From assembly GCF_036014115.1 (NCBI RefSeq), contig NZ_CP107913.1:682001-746000 (forward strand): DNA of 64,000 nucleotides, read 5' to 3'. Positions 1 to 8,619 of the stretch are shown here, in pieces. The position numbers and the translations under genes were made by a program. Under the pieces are notes generated by a model, which saw nothing but the letters and a program-made list of their open reading frames with translations, made no database searches and was not told where the DNA came from. The DNA comes from Streptomyces sp. NBC_00448. Lineage in GTDB: Bacteria; Actinomycetota; Actinomycetes; Streptomycetales; Streptomycetaceae. Numbering within the stretch: position 1 is the first letter of the stretch; every line of letters begins with the position of its first letter.

Positions 1-335
1 CCGCCGTATGCGGCGAGATCGATCTCGCCACCGCGGCGGGCGTCGGCAGCGTGCTGGCGCACTGCCTGGAACGCTCGCCGGGCGGCCTGGACCTCGACCT
101 CGGCGACGTCCTGTTCTTCGACTGCGTGGGTCTGAACATGTTGCTGCGGCTCAGGTCGCGGGCCATCGACCGCAATGTCACGCTGACCGTCTCGGCGCTC
201 GCACCGACGGTCGCACGGATACTGGAACTCTCCGGCACCCGCGGGCTGTTCGGTAGCCCCGAAGAGGCCGGGCCCACGCCGCGGATCGTGCGCCCGGCCA
301 GGTGGCGATCGGCAGCAGGACGGCGGCACGCCTAG
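1..335 (+). CDS. STAS-domain protein, anti-anti-sigma-factor-like (5' end outside window)
   Basis: The reading frame is open from base 3 and ends with TAG at 333-335, so the N-terminus lies upstream. The visible part starts AVCGEIDLATA, the typical second strand of a STAS domain, and continues through the helix ending LDLDLGDV into FFDCVGLNMLLRL, where classic antagonists have D-S-S-G. Family role: STAS proteins such as SpoIIAA or BldG sequester anti-sigma kinases and are switched by phosphorylation of the Ser in that motif. Here the phospho-acceptor position reads Cys/Val, so regulation by Ser phosphorylation looks lost. The C-terminal 30 residues are Arg/Pro-rich and unlike the domain. No partner kinase is in view. 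Confidence 0.75.
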   Translation, partial: AVCGEIDLATAAGVGSVLAHCLERSPGGLDLDLGDVLFFDCVGLNMLLRLRSRAIDRNVTLTVSALAPTVARILELSGTRGLFGSPEEAGPTPRIVRPARWRSAAGRRHA

Positions 336-509
336 TGCTTTGACCGGGATCGCCCGCTCCGACCCGAGCCGCTGGATCGTGGCGGCGGACCCGGCCAGGG
401 CCAGTACCGTGCCGGCGTCGCAAGCAAGCGGCAGCCGTACTGGGGCTCCTTCGAGACCCCGACGGGGCGGCGGGTACGTTCGAATGTCCGGGACCGCCGC
501 GCCAGGCTT

Positions 510-950
510 TCAGGCGGCCTGGATGAGTTCGGCCCGACCGAACAGCAGCGCGTAACCGGGAGGTAGCTGCTCCAGAGCGCGGGTGAGCAGATCGGGGGGC
601 AGCAGGGTGGCAAGGGTGCTCAGTACCGCCCCGGTCTCCCAGCGCGCGACCGCCGGGGAAACGCCGATGCGCGCGGCGACGTCCTGGACGAAGGCCCAGC
701 CGGTACGGCGCGCCGAGGTCGAGGGTTCGGCCAGGAGAGCGCCTACGGCCTCGGTCGGCAGGTGGGTGGCGAGTTCGCCGCGCAAGTCGTCACCGACTTG
801 GCTGCCCAAGGCCGTGAGGACCGTGCGGACGGCCCGTTCGGCCCGCTCGCGGGTGGCGTACGCGCCGTCGTAGCGAACGTGTTCGAGCAACCTCTCGTAG
901 TCGCAGGGAAGCGCCGGTGCGGTCTGGCGAGACCCGGGCTGTGCGTGCAT
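510..950 (-). CDS. DUF2267 family protein
   Basis: A 146-residue cytoplasmic protein beginning MHAQPG. An in-frame start further upstream (1115) would add 55 low-complexity Arg/Pro residues with no family support, so the ATG at 950 is preferred. The body shows the DUF2267 pattern: a short Tyr-containing helix, an ERAERAVRTVLTALGSQ segment, a Leu-rich GELATHLP turn, then a second helical repeat with FVQDVAARIGV and a final LPPGYALLF. Members are small helical proteins often found with heat-shock or oxidative-stress genes in actinobacteria, and their biochemical function is unknown. Here it sits 124 bp downstream of hsp18 on the same strand, so it could be co-transcribed and heat-induced (inference). 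Confidence 0.7.
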   Translation of the reverse strand: MHAQPGSRQTAPALPCDYERLLEHVRYDGAYATRERAERAVRTVLTALGSQVGDDLRGELATHLPTEAVGALLAEPSTSARRTGWAFVQDVAARIGVSPAVARWETGAVLSTLATLLPPDLLTRALEQLPPGYALLFGRAELIQAA

Positions 951-1074
951 GGGTGAAGTCGAAACCTTCCGTCTCGGCAGACCCGTCGGCCCGGTGGGCG
1001 GACCGACGGGCACAGGGAAATGGACAAGCCGTCGGCGGCGGCCGGCAACAGTGGTGGCCGCCGGCCGGGTCGAT

Positions 1075-1506
1075 TCAGCCGGCGATCTCCCCGCGGCGGG
1101 ACCCCGAACCGACAACGACCTTACGGGGCTTCGCGCGCTCAGCGATCGGGATACGCACCGTCAGCACGCCGTCCTCGTAGTCGGCCTGGATACGGTCGGT
1201 GTCGAGGACGTCGGACAGCATGATCTGGCGGGAGAAGGCGCCCAAGGGCCGCTCGGACAGGTCCATCCGGACGCCGTCGCCGTGCGCTGTCGGCCGCCGC
1301 TCGGCCTTCACGACGAGCACGTTGCGCTCGACGTCGATGTCGATTGCCTCCCGCGGCACGCCGGGAAGATCGAGGACCACCACGTATTCGTCGCCGTCGC
1401 GGTAGGCGTCCATCGGCATCGCCGTCGGGCGCGACCAAGTGCCGGGACGCAGGAACTGCTCGGTGAGGCGGTCCAGTTCACGGAAGGGGTCGGTACGCAG
1501 AAGCAT
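1075..1506 (-). CDS. hsp18: Small heat-shock protein, Hsp20/alpha-crystallin family (Hsp18)
   Basis: A 143-residue ATP-independent holdase chaperone. It starts MLLRTDPFRELDRL, the usual N-terminus of actinobacterial Hsp18. The alpha-crystallin domain spans about residues 38-130: DEYVVVLDLPGV, then RNVLVVKAERRP, the loop SERPLGAFSRQIML, and YEDGVLTVRIPI, which carries the V/I-x-I-like end motif. The ATG at 1506 follows a GGAGG Shine-Dalgarno seven bases upstream. Longer readings from 1878 have no coding character. It is transcribed away from rheA, and its promoter is covered by a RheA-type operator, so heat-inducible repression control as described for Streptomyces albus hsp18 is expected. Confidence 0.93.
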   Translation of the reverse strand: MLLRTDPFRELDRLTEQFLRPGTWSRPTAMPMDAYRDGDEYVVVLDLPGVPREAIDIDVERNVLVVKAERRPTAHGDGVRMDLSERPLGAFSRQIMLSDVLDTDRIQADYEDGVLTVRIPIAERAKPRKVVVGSGSRRGEIAG

Positions 1507-1562
1507 CGCTGTACACCTCCAGAGACGGGGCGGTTGTCGCCGGTGTCGTTCACCTGCCCACT

Positions 1563-1591
1563 GTTGTAGCATGTCATCCATTGGATGACAA
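1563..1591 (-). promoter_or_regulatory. hsp18 promoter
   Basis: On the minus strand TTGTCA (1591-1586) is followed after 17 bp by TACAAC (1568-1563), a good match to a housekeeping -35/-10 pair about 57 bp upstream of the hsp18 ATG. The perfect RheA palindrome fills the spacer and part of the -35 box, so a bound repressor would block RNA polymerase directly. Confidence 0.7.
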
Positions 1592-1617
1592 ACATCAGCG
1601 TCACCCAATGGATGACA
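1572..1617. promoter_or_regulatory. RheA-type operators (one perfect, one degenerate)
   Basis: Bases 1572-1590 read TGTCATCCATTGGATGACA, a perfect inverted repeat TGTCATC-N5-GATGACA. This is the operator reported for RheA upstream of hsp18 in Streptomyces. A second copy 27 bp further on (1599-1617) keeps GATGACA and the N5 spacing, but its left arm is CGTCACC (5 of 7 matches). The first covers the hsp18 promoter. The second lies 18 bp before the rheA start and may mediate autorepression. Confidence 0.85.
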
Positions 1618-1634
1618 TGGCGAAGGAGAGCTCC

Positions 1635-2300
1635 ATGACAGCCGAACGCCCCACCCCGGCCGGGCCTCCGCCGCCAGGCGCGGCCTCCTTCCTCGCAGCC
1701 AAGGCGGCACTGGAGAAGATCGACGCTGCGGTCCGCGGCGCCCGCGGCGCACACCCCGACGACACTCCCCCGCCCGGGCCGGAGCCCCAGCAGGCTCTGG
1801 ACTCCCTGCTCCTCCTGCGCGAGGTGCGCGAGCAACTCGCCGGTTGGGAAACGGGCCTGATCGAAACGGCGAGGGCATCCGGCGCCAGCTGGGCCGATCT
1901 CGCCGGCCCCCTCGGCGTGGCCAGCCGCCAGGCCGCCGAACGGCGGTACCTGCGCCTTCGCCCCGGCCCGCCAGGCTCCACCGGCGAAGAAAGAGTCACC
2001 GCCACCCGCACCCGCCGCGCGGCCGACCGAACGGTCGACACATGGGCCCGCACCAACGCCGCCGACCTGCGCAGGCTTGCCGGACAGATCACTGCCCTGA
2101 CCGGCCTTCCCTCCACCGCGCGGACCGCGGTCAGCGATCTCGACACAGCCCTCGCCGCTGACGACGCCGCCGGCCTGCTCGCTCCCCTCACCGCCACCCG
2201 CTCCCACCTGCGTGCCGAGCATCCCGATCTCGCCGCTCGCGTCGACCAGGTCACCAAGCACACCGACCAGCTCCGCAGTCCCGGCGAGGATGCCTCATAA
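1635..2300 (+). CDS. rheA: HSP18 transcriptional regulator (RheA-like)
   Basis: A 221-residue protein transcribed divergently from hsp18. RheA of Streptomyces albus (about 225 residues, also divergent from hsp18) represses hsp18 and changes conformation with temperature. The central segment WETGLIETARASGASWADLAGPLGVASRQAAERRYLRLRP (about residues 75-115) reads as a helix-turn-helix with a strongly basic recognition end. The rest is helical and Ala-rich. The ATG at 1635 has GAAGGAG at proper spacing. An earlier ATG (1581) lies inside the operator and is unlikely. The assignment rests on gene arrangement, size and the operator sequence together. Confidence 0.82.
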   Translation: MTAERPTPAGPPPPGAASFLAAKAALEKIDAAVRGARGAHPDDTPPPGPEPQQALDSLLLLREVREQLAGWETGLIETARASGASWADLAGPLGVASRQAAERRYLRLRPGPPGSTGEERVTATRTRRAADRTVDTWARTNAADLRRLAGQITALTGLPSTARTAVSDLDTALAADDAAGLLAPLTATRSHLRAEHPDLAARVDQVTKHTDQLRSPGEDAS

Positions 2301-2580
2301 GCCCCGCGAACCCCGGGTACGCGGCGAGAGCATCGTCCACGCCCACAGCGGCCTTCGCCCCGTGGGCTGATCGTCTCTGCGGCGAGCCCTCCTACGGCGT
2401 CCGCTCCCACATCTCTCACCTCAGGGGAGCGAGGGAGGATGAGCGAGGGCGCGGGCGGGAGTTCGCCTCGCGGGATGCGATGTGGTGGGTTCCGTCCGAG
2501 CGCGACACCAGCCCCGCCGCCTCGCGTGCGGGCGCCGCGTCCGACGGCGCCCCCTCGTGGTCCGGCGACGCGGTCCTGCG
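2301..2580. other. Intergenic region without a recognisable gene
   Basis: Between rheA and the resolvase remnant, all frames give Arg/Pro-rich shadow translations only. No convincing hairpin or promoter was seen. Confidence 0.5.
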
Positions 2581-2935
2581 GATGTGGTTGTCGGGAGTGC
2601 GTGGGGAGACGGCCGGCGGCGTGGCGATCGAGGTGATCGAGCGGCCGGGGTCGGCAGCTGATCGCCGCGGCGCGGATGACTTGCCCGGTGGCGACGCTCG
2701 GCCTCCCGCCGACCCGGCCTCACTCGCGGGCGGCGGCCAGGCCCGGGCGGTCCAGGCTCGGGACGACGAGGGTGCCGCCGGGGTTGAGAAGGCGCGGCAC
2801 GCCTTCAGTTCGGGGCGGAGCGCGTTCCTGCCTGACTTCTTGTCCGCGAGGACCTTCCGGCACCCGGCACCCGGCAGCGGTGGCCGCGTCGAGCCGCCGC
2901 TCCAGCCACGGCGGTGATCGATGAGCGACGGCAGG
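2581..2935 (-). pseudogene. Decayed serine recombinase (resolvase/invertase) remnant
   Basis: Pieces of one resolvase can be read in alternating frames. From 2920 to 2864 comes LERRLDAATAAGCR. After a shift, RKVLADKKSGRNALRPELKA follows (2865-2788). Back in the first frame come LNPGGTLVVPSLDR and then directly GLAAARE with a TGA stop at 2720-2722. Past the stop the same frame gives GRVGGRPSVATGQVIRAA. After another shift DPGRSITSIATPPAVSP (about 2650-2600) and DNHI follow, which is the C-terminal helix-turn-helix. Compared with intact actinobacterial resolvases, the catalytic Ser region at the N-terminus and about 60 residues between SLDR and GLAAAR are missing. There are at least three frameshifts and one stop. 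It is clearly non-functional and marks a former mobile element. Confidence 0.8.
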
Positions 2936-3247
2936 GACGACCAGCGGATCACGCCCCGAAGCGGCCGACACGGCCGGTCGGACACCTGCCTGCTGATCGC
3001 CCGACCCGCGTCCACCCCCACCCACGGGCAACGCCCCTGACTGGCGCCTTCGCCTGAGCACGGCAGAGCGCCGGCCCCGGTCACGTTCAGGTGGCGGGCT
3101 GTCCCGCGGACCGGTTGCTGTCCCCTTCCGGAAGTTGGCCGCTGCCTGCCGCCCGGGACCCCGCTGCGTTCCCTCTGCTCCTGCCATGCTCGCGGCACCA
3201 CCGCCCGACAGGAGTCACGACCGCTCCATGTACCCGGAGGGAACACC
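2936..3247. other. Intergenic region upstream of the S53 protease gene
   Basis: No recognisable coding sequence. The last part carries the Shine-Dalgarno GGAGGG (3236-3241) for the TTG start at 3248. No clear promoter could be picked. Confidence 0.5.
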
Positions 3248-6200
3248 TTGGCGATACCCGGTGCCCACTCACGGCAACGACTCAGACGACTGCTGGTCGT
3301 CGGCGCCGCTGCCGCGATGGCCGTACTGACCGTTCAACTCCCGGCGCAGGCCGCACCACCGGGCACCGCCCCGGCGCCGGCGGCCGCCACGACCAGCAAG
3401 AAGACCCCGCATCCGTCGCACCGCCTGTGCTCCCATTCCACCAAGCCGTCGCAGGCGGCGTGTTCCGCGCTGGAACGCGACGACGTCCAGCAGTCCAAGG
3501 CGCAGGTGGCCGCGAGCGCAGACGCCACCCCGACCGGCCTGGGCCCCACGGACCTCAAGGCCGCTTACCACCTGCCCTCGACCGCCGCCTCGGCCGGCCA
3601 GACCGTCGCCGTCGTCGACGCCTACGACGACCCGTCCGCGGAGACGGAACTGGCCACCTACCGCCAGCAGTACGGGCTGCCCGCCTGCACCACGGCCAAC
3701 GGCTGTTTCACCAAGATCGACCAGCGCGGCGGCACCGACTACCCTGCCCCCAACGCCGACTGGGCCGGGGAGATCGCGCTCGATGTCCAGATGATCAGCG
3801 CGGTCTGCCCCGACTGCAAGATCATGCTGGTCGAGACCGACAGCGCCTCCATGGCCAACCTCGGCGCCGGGGTGAACCAGGCCGTCGCGAAGGGCGCCAA
3901 GTTCGTCTCCAACAGCTACGGCGCCCCCGAGGACGCCTCGGCACCGCAGTCCGACGCGCAGTACTACGACCACCCGGGCGTCGTGATCACGGCGAGCTCC
4001 GGTGACGACGGGTACGGCGTGAACTATCCGGCGGCCTCCCCCCTGGTCACCGCGGTCGGCGGCACCTCGCTGGTACGCGACTCCTCCGCACGCGGCTGGT
4101 CGGAGTCCGCGTGGAGCGACGCGGGCAGCGGCTGCTCGAAGTTCGAGGCAAAGCCGTCGGTCCAGACCGACAGCGGCTGCGCCGGGCGCACGGTCGCCGA
4201 CGTCTCCGCGATCGCGGACCCCGACACCGGTGTGGCCGTCTTCTCCGGCTCCACCTGGCACGTCTTCGGCGGCACCAGCGTCTCCTCCCCCATCATCGCG
4301 TCGGTGTACGCGCTGGCCGGTGTGCCCGCCGCCGGTTCGTATCCGATGACCTTCCCGTACGCCAGGCAAAGCGCGCTCCACGACGTGACGTCGGGGTCCA
4401 ACGGGTCGTGCGGCGGCGGCTATCTGTGCACCGGCGGCGACGGCTACGACGGGCCGACCGGGCTGGGGACCCCCGACGGCGTCTCGGCGTTCGCCGCCGG
4501 CCCGCACGCCACGGTCAAGGGCACGATCACGGACGGCGCCACCGGTGCCCCCCTCGCGGGAGCGCTCGTCACCGCCGGGGACGCGCAAGCGACCACCGCG
4601 GCAGACGGCACGTACACCGTCGTCGTCGACCCTGGCACCTATGACATCACGGCTACCAAGTTCGGCTACGCGGCGAAGACCTTCCCCGGTGTCGCCCTCG
4701 TGGACGGGCAGACGCTCACCGAGGACGCCGCTCTCGCCGCCAAGGCACGGGTGGCGGTCACCGGCACCGTCGCCGACGCATCAGGCCACGGCTGGCCGCT
4801 GTACGCCACCGTGCAGGTCAAGGGCGAGCCGACCAGCGCCGTGCACACCGACCCCGCCACCGGCCGCTACACGCTGAGCGTTCCGGTCGACGGCAGCTAC
4901 ACCCTGCAGACCGCAGCCGCGTACCCGGGCTACGCGCCGAACGAGACGTCCGTCGCGGTCGGCGACGGCAACGTGACGCGGAACATCGGAGTCCCGGTGG
5001 ACGCCGGATGCACCGCGGCCGGGTACACCTCCCACTCCCACGGCGGCACGGAGGACTTCAGTTCCGCGGCCGGCGCCACCCCGCCCAGCGGATGGACCGT
5101 CAGCGACGCCGACGGCACCGGGCAGACCTGGCGCTTCGACAGCTCCCGCGGCAACTCGACAACCGGATCAGGGCAGTACGCCATGGTCGACAGCAGGACC
5201 TACGGGTCCGGCGGGAAGCAGGACACCTCACTGGTCAGTCCGGTCTACGACCTCAGCGCCCTGCCCGACCCGTATCTGACGTTCCAGACCTGGTACGAGG
5301 GGTACAGCAACAGCACCGCGGACGTGGACCTGAGCCTGGACGGCGGTACCACGTGGGCGACGGTCAACCACTGGGCCGACACCGCCGACCGCGGCCACAC
5401 CGTGCGGATCGACCTGCCCCAGGCCGCGGGCCAGAGCAACGTCCGCGTCCGCTTCCGGTACACCGGTGCCTACTCCTACTACTGGGAGGTGGACAACGTC
5501 TTCGTCGGCGGGCCGACCTGCGACCCGGTCCCGGGCGACCTGGTGCTCGGCCAGGTGACCGACGCGAACACCGGCAAGGCCGTGACCGGCGCCAAGGTCG
5601 TCTCCACCGACAAGCCCACCGAGTACGCCTCCACCGCGGCCACCCCGGACGACGCCGCGCTCGGCGACGGCTTCTTCTGGTTCTTCTCCACCCTCACCGG
5701 CACGCATCCGCTGTCGGTGACATCGGGCCAGTACAAGACCGCCACGGCATCGCTCGACCTCGCGGCGGACCAGGCCAACGACACGAACGTCGCACTGGCC
5801 GCCGGACAGCTCTCCGTCAGCTCGACCGGCGTGGCCAAGACGCTGAACTGGCAGGGCAACGCCTCGCAGACCGTCACGGTCAAGAACACCGGAACCGCGG
5901 CCGCCACGGTCCAACTCGACGAAGGCGACCGGGGTTTCACGATGCAGGGGCGCCCCGCGGGCGCCCCGGTCCACGAGGTCGAGGGCCACTACCGGCCCGG
6001 GTTCATCGCCCCGGCACGGCACCCCGCCGCGTCCGCCGCCTCCACCGCGACGGCCACGCCCGCGGCCGCGCCGTGGACGACCCTGGCGAACCTGCCGGTC
6101 GCGGTGATGGACAACGCCGTCGCCACCGCACCGGACGGCAAGGTCTACTCCGTGGACGGCCTGAGCGCCACCGCCGTCGTCTCCACGGCATACGTGTACG

Positions 6201-7417
6201 ACCCGCAGACGACCACCTGGTCCGCCGTCGCGGACACCGGAGTACCCCGCGAAGCGCCCCAATCCGCCTTCATCAACGGCAAGTTGTACGTCACCGGCGG
6301 ATGGGCCGCCGACGGATCGGCGGTGCGCGGCACCCAGGTCTACGACCCGTCCGCCGGCACCTGGACGGCCGTGGCGAGCATCCCGAGCGGCTTCGCCGGC
6401 GCCGGATCGGCGGTGCTGGGCGGCAAGTGGTACATCGTCGGCGGCTGCACCGCCACCTGCGGCCAGCGAACGGTCCAGGTCTACGACCCGGCGGCCGACA
6501 CGTGGACCAAGATCGCCGACTACCCCGAGGCGACCGCCTGGCTCGGCTGCGGCGCGATCGGCAAGGCGCTCTACTGCGCCGGCGGCGACGACAGCACCAC
6601 CGCGTCCGTCCACACCTACTCCTACGACCCGGCCACCGACGCCTGGTCGCCTCTGGCCGACATGCCGTTCGACCTGTGGGGCATGGGCGTGACCAGCTCC
6701 GGCGGCAAGCTGCTGCTGTCCGGCGGCGTGACCAACCAGACCACCACCCTCACCAACAAGGGCATCTCCTATGACCCGTTGACCGGCGCGTGGACAGCCC
6801 TGCCCAACTCCAACACCACCCTGTACCGCGCGGGCAGCGCCTGCGGCTTCTACAAGGTGGGCGGTTCCAACGGCAACTACCAGCCGATCGGCAGCGTCGA
6901 GGTGCTGCCCGGCTACGGCGACTGCGCCGACGCGGTGGACGTGCCCTGGCTGTCCGCCGACCCGGCGTCGGTCACCCTGGCACCGGGGAAGTCCGCGAAG
7001 ATCACGGTCACCCTGGACGCCTCGGGCGCCGAGATCAACCAACCGGGCACGTACGACGCCGCGTTGGAGATCAGGCAGGACACGCCCTACCCGGTCGCCC
7101 CGATCGACGTGGCGATGACCGTCCTGCCGCCCAAGACCTGGGGCAAGATCACCGGAACGGTCACCGGCGCGCTGTGCTCCGCCGCCCCGGCACCGCTCAA
7201 GGGCGCGACGGTGCAGATCGACAGCTGGGCCGGGAGCTACACGCTCAAGACCGACGCGAACGGCCGCTACCAGCTGTGGCTCGACGTCCGCAACAACCCG
7301 CTCACGGTCACCGCGGCCCAGGACGGCTGGGCACCCCACCCGGACCAGGCGAAGGTCAGACGCGGCGCCACCACCACCCTGGACTTCGCCCTCCACCCCG
7401 ACCACACCTGCTCATAG
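3248..7417 (+). CDS. Secreted S53 (sedolisin-type) serine peptidase with Kelch and CarboxypepD-like repeats
   Basis: A 1,389-residue exported protein. The TTG start is chosen because GGAGGG lies six bases upstream and the next residues form a signal peptide (basic start, hydrophobic 15-30, AQA cleavage near 35). The catalytic domain covers about residues 95-415. Glu175 and Asp179 sit in GEIALDV, the oxyanion Asp in SGDDG (253-254), and the nucleophile Ser344 in GGTSVSSP. This is the Glu-Asp-Ser triad of family S53. The usual long propeptide is nearly absent. After it come two carboxypeptidase-regulatory-like beta domains (about 420-585), a MAM/concanavalin-like domain (600-755), another regulatory-like domain (760-850), about five Kelch repeats (940-1225) and a final beta domain. 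S53 enzymes usually work at acid pH. It is likely a scavenging protease with binding modules. Confidence 0.88.
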   Translation: MAIPGAHSRQRLRRLLVVGAAAAMAVLTVQLPAQAAPPGTAPAPAAATTSKKTPHPSHRLCSHSTKPSQAACSALERDDVQQSKAQVAASADATPTGLGPTDLKAAYHLPSTAASAGQTVAVVDAYDDPSAETELATYRQQYGLPACTTANGCFTKIDQRGGTDYPAPNADWAGEIALDVQMISAVCPDCKIMLVETDSASMANLGAGVNQAVAKGAKFVSNSYGAPEDASAPQSDAQYYDHPGVVITASSGDDGYGVNYPAASPLVTAVGGTSLVRDSSARGWSESAWSDAGSGCSKFEAKPSVQTDSGCAGRTVADVSAIADPDTGVAVFSGSTWHVFGGTSVSSPIIASVYALAGVPAAGSYPMTFPYARQSALHDVTSGSNGSCGGGYLCTGGDGYDGPTGLGTPDGVSAFAAGPHATVKGTITDGATGAPLAGALVTAGDAQATTAADGTYTVVVDPGTYDITATKFGYAAKTFPGVALVDGQTLTEDAALAAKARVAVTGTVADASGHGWPLYATVQVKGEPTSAVHTDPATGRYTLSVPVDGSYTLQTAAAYPGYAPNETSVAVGDGNVTRNIGVPVDAGCTAAGYTSHSHGGTEDFSSAAGATPPSGWTVSDADGTGQTWRFDSSRGNSTTGSGQYAMVDSRTYGSGGKQDTSLVSPVYDLSALPDPYLTFQTWYEGYSNSTADVDLSLDGGTTWATVNHWADTADRGHTVRIDLPQAAGQSNVRVRFRYTGAYSYYWEVDNVFVGGPTCDPVPGDLVLGQVTDANTGKAVTGAKVVSTDKPTEYASTAATPDDAALGDGFFWFFSTLTGTHPLSVTSGQYKTATASLDLAADQANDTNVALAAGQLSVSSTGVAKTLNWQGNASQTVTVKNTGTAAATVQLDEGDRGFTMQGRPAGAPVHEVEGHYRPGFIAPARHPAASAASTATATPAAAPWTTLANLPVAVMDNAVATAPDGKVYSVDGLSATAVVSTAYVYDPQTTTWSAVADTGVPREAPQSAFINGKLYVTGGWAADGSAVRGTQVYDPSAGTWTAVASIPSGFAGAGSAVLGGKWYIVGGCTATCGQRTVQVYDPAADTWTKIADYPEATAWLGCGAIGKALYCAGGDDSTTASVHTYSYDPATDAWSPLADMPFDLWGMGVTSSGGKLLLSGGVTNQTTTLTNKGISYDPLTGAWTALPNSNTTLYRAGSACGFYKVGGSNGNYQPIGSVEVLPGYGDCADAVDVPWLSADPASVTLAPGKSAKITVTLDASGAEINQPGTYDAALEIRQDTPYPVAPIDVAMTVLPPKTWGKITGTVTGALCSAAPAPLKGATVQIDSWAGSYTLKTDANGRYQLWLDVRNNPLTVTAAQDGWAPHPDQAKVRRGATTTLDFALHPDHTCS

Positions 7418-7432
7418 CAACGGAGTTGACGT

Positions 7433-7465
7433 GCGCCGCCCCCGGCAGTCCGCCGGGGGCGGCGC
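7433..7465. terminator. Strong bidirectional hairpin terminator
   Basis: Perfect 14-bp arms (7433-7446 GCGCCGCCCCCGGC and 7452-7465) enclose a 5-base loop, between the convergent ends of the S53 gene and the LuxR-tail gene. Confidence 0.85.
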
Positions 7466-7479
7466 CCCGTTGCCGACAC

Positions 7480-8523
7480 CTAGAGCCAGCCGCGCTGGGC
7501 CGCCCGCACCCCCGCCTGGAAGCGCCCCGTGCTGCCCAGCCTGTCCTGCAGGACCCGCACCCGCCGCCGCAGCGTCCGCACGCTGACACCGAACTGCCGG
7601 GCGATGGACTCGTCGGTCATCCCTGCTCCCAGCAACTCCACCAACTCCTGCTCCTCCGCGGTGAGGCCGCCGTCCCGCAGCAGGTCGCGGTCCGGGAACC
7701 GGCCCCGGCCGCGCACCGGAGCACCCTGCTTCCACAGCGCCTCGAACAGCGCCTGCAACGCGTCCACCAGCGCGGAGCCGCGCACCACCAGGGCCCGGTG
7801 GCCGCGCACGCTCTCCCCCACCGTCAGCGGCAGCAGCGCCGCACGCCCGTCGATCAGCAGCAGCTTCAGCGGGGCCTCGGCGAGTACGCGCGCCTGCTCG
7901 CCGGCCGCGATCATGGCCGTGATGTGGTCCAGCCGCGCCGGGTTGGCGAGGACCTCGACCGCGTACAGCGAACGGAAGCGGACACCGCGCGCGAGCGCCT
8001 CGGCCTCGGCCGCGGCCATCGGTCCCGGCTCGCCGACGTACGGCGGCGCCTCGATACCGCACAGGTCCCGTTCCGCGCCCGCGACCAGTTCCTCCACGCG
8101 GTGGGTGACGTGCGGCGCGCCCTCGACGACCTCCAGGATGCCGTGCGGCCGACGGTGCGCCCGGCCCCCTTCGTACTCCGCGGACAGCCGCTCGGCCAGG
8201 CCGTCGGCGGCCGTGGCGAACCGGGCCGCGTCCTCCTGCCGCCGGCGTACGAGGGTGCGCATCGCCTCGCGCGGGTCGGCCGGCTCCAGCCGGCCCGGCG
8301 GCCCCTCCCGGGTGCGGCGCAGCAGCCCGACCTGGAGGAGCCGCTGCGCCGCCCGCCGCACCCGGGACGGGGAAGCGCCCAGCACGGCGGCCCACCCGGC
8401 GGCCCCGTCGTCGGGAGCGCGCAGCGCCGCGAGGTACACCGCGCGGTCGAAGGGCAGCAGGCCGAGGAGGCCCCAGTCGGGTGCCGCGGGCGGCTCCTGC
8501 TGCCCGCCGGTCGGTGAACCCAC
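7480..8523 (-). CDS. TrmB-like/LuxR-tail transcriptional regulator
   Basis: A 347-residue cytoplasmic regulator. The N-terminal part (about residues 20-75) reads as a winged-helix with a TrmB-like pattern ending LLQVGLLRR. The middle (about 150-260) resembles the phospholipase-D-like sensor fold of such regulators, with no visible catalytic HxK motif. Residues 285-345 form a LuxR-type helix-turn-helix: LTAEEQELVELLGAGMTDESIARQFGVSVRTLRRRVRVL. It lies 97 bp beyond the start-proximal side of the neighbouring S8 protease gene's 3' end, on the same strand. Proteins of this architecture commonly neighbour secreted S8 peptidases in actinomycetes. Control of these protease genes is an inference from position. 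Confidence 0.75.
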   Translation of the reverse strand: MGSPTGGQQEPPAAPDWGLLGLLPFDRAVYLAALRAPDDGAAGWAAVLGASPSRVRRAAQRLLQVGLLRRTREGPPGRLEPADPREAMRTLVRRRQEDAARFATAADGLAERLSAEYEGGRAHRRPHGILEVVEGAPHVTHRVEELVAGAERDLCGIEAPPYVGEPGPMAAAEAEALARGVRFRSLYAVEVLANPARLDHITAMIAAGEQARVLAEAPLKLLLIDGRAALLPLTVGESVRGHRALVVRGSALVDALQALFEALWKQGAPVRGRGRFPDRDLLRDGGLTAEEQELVELLGAGMTDESIARQFGVSVRTLRRRVRVLQDRLGSTGRFQAGVRAAQRGWL

Positions 8524-8619
8524 CTGGTGCCCCCTCGACTCCCCCGTGCCCGCGGACCGCTCCCCCGTGGCCCCGTTCCCCCGTGGCCCGGTTCCTCCGT
8601 CTCCCCGTTTCCGCTCGCC

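Noticed and set aside
2416..3246. 276-residue minus-strand frame as an intact gene
   Set aside because: Contains resolvase motifs only in part; the rest lies in another frame, so it was called a pseudogene.
3269..4588. 439-residue minus-strand frame
   Set aside because: Antisense of the S53 catalytic domain, no recognisable domain.
5228..7405. 725-residue open frame on the minus strand under the S53 gene
   Set aside because: Shadow of the Kelch region with Gly/Val/Arg bias; the sense strand has catalytic and repeat motifs.
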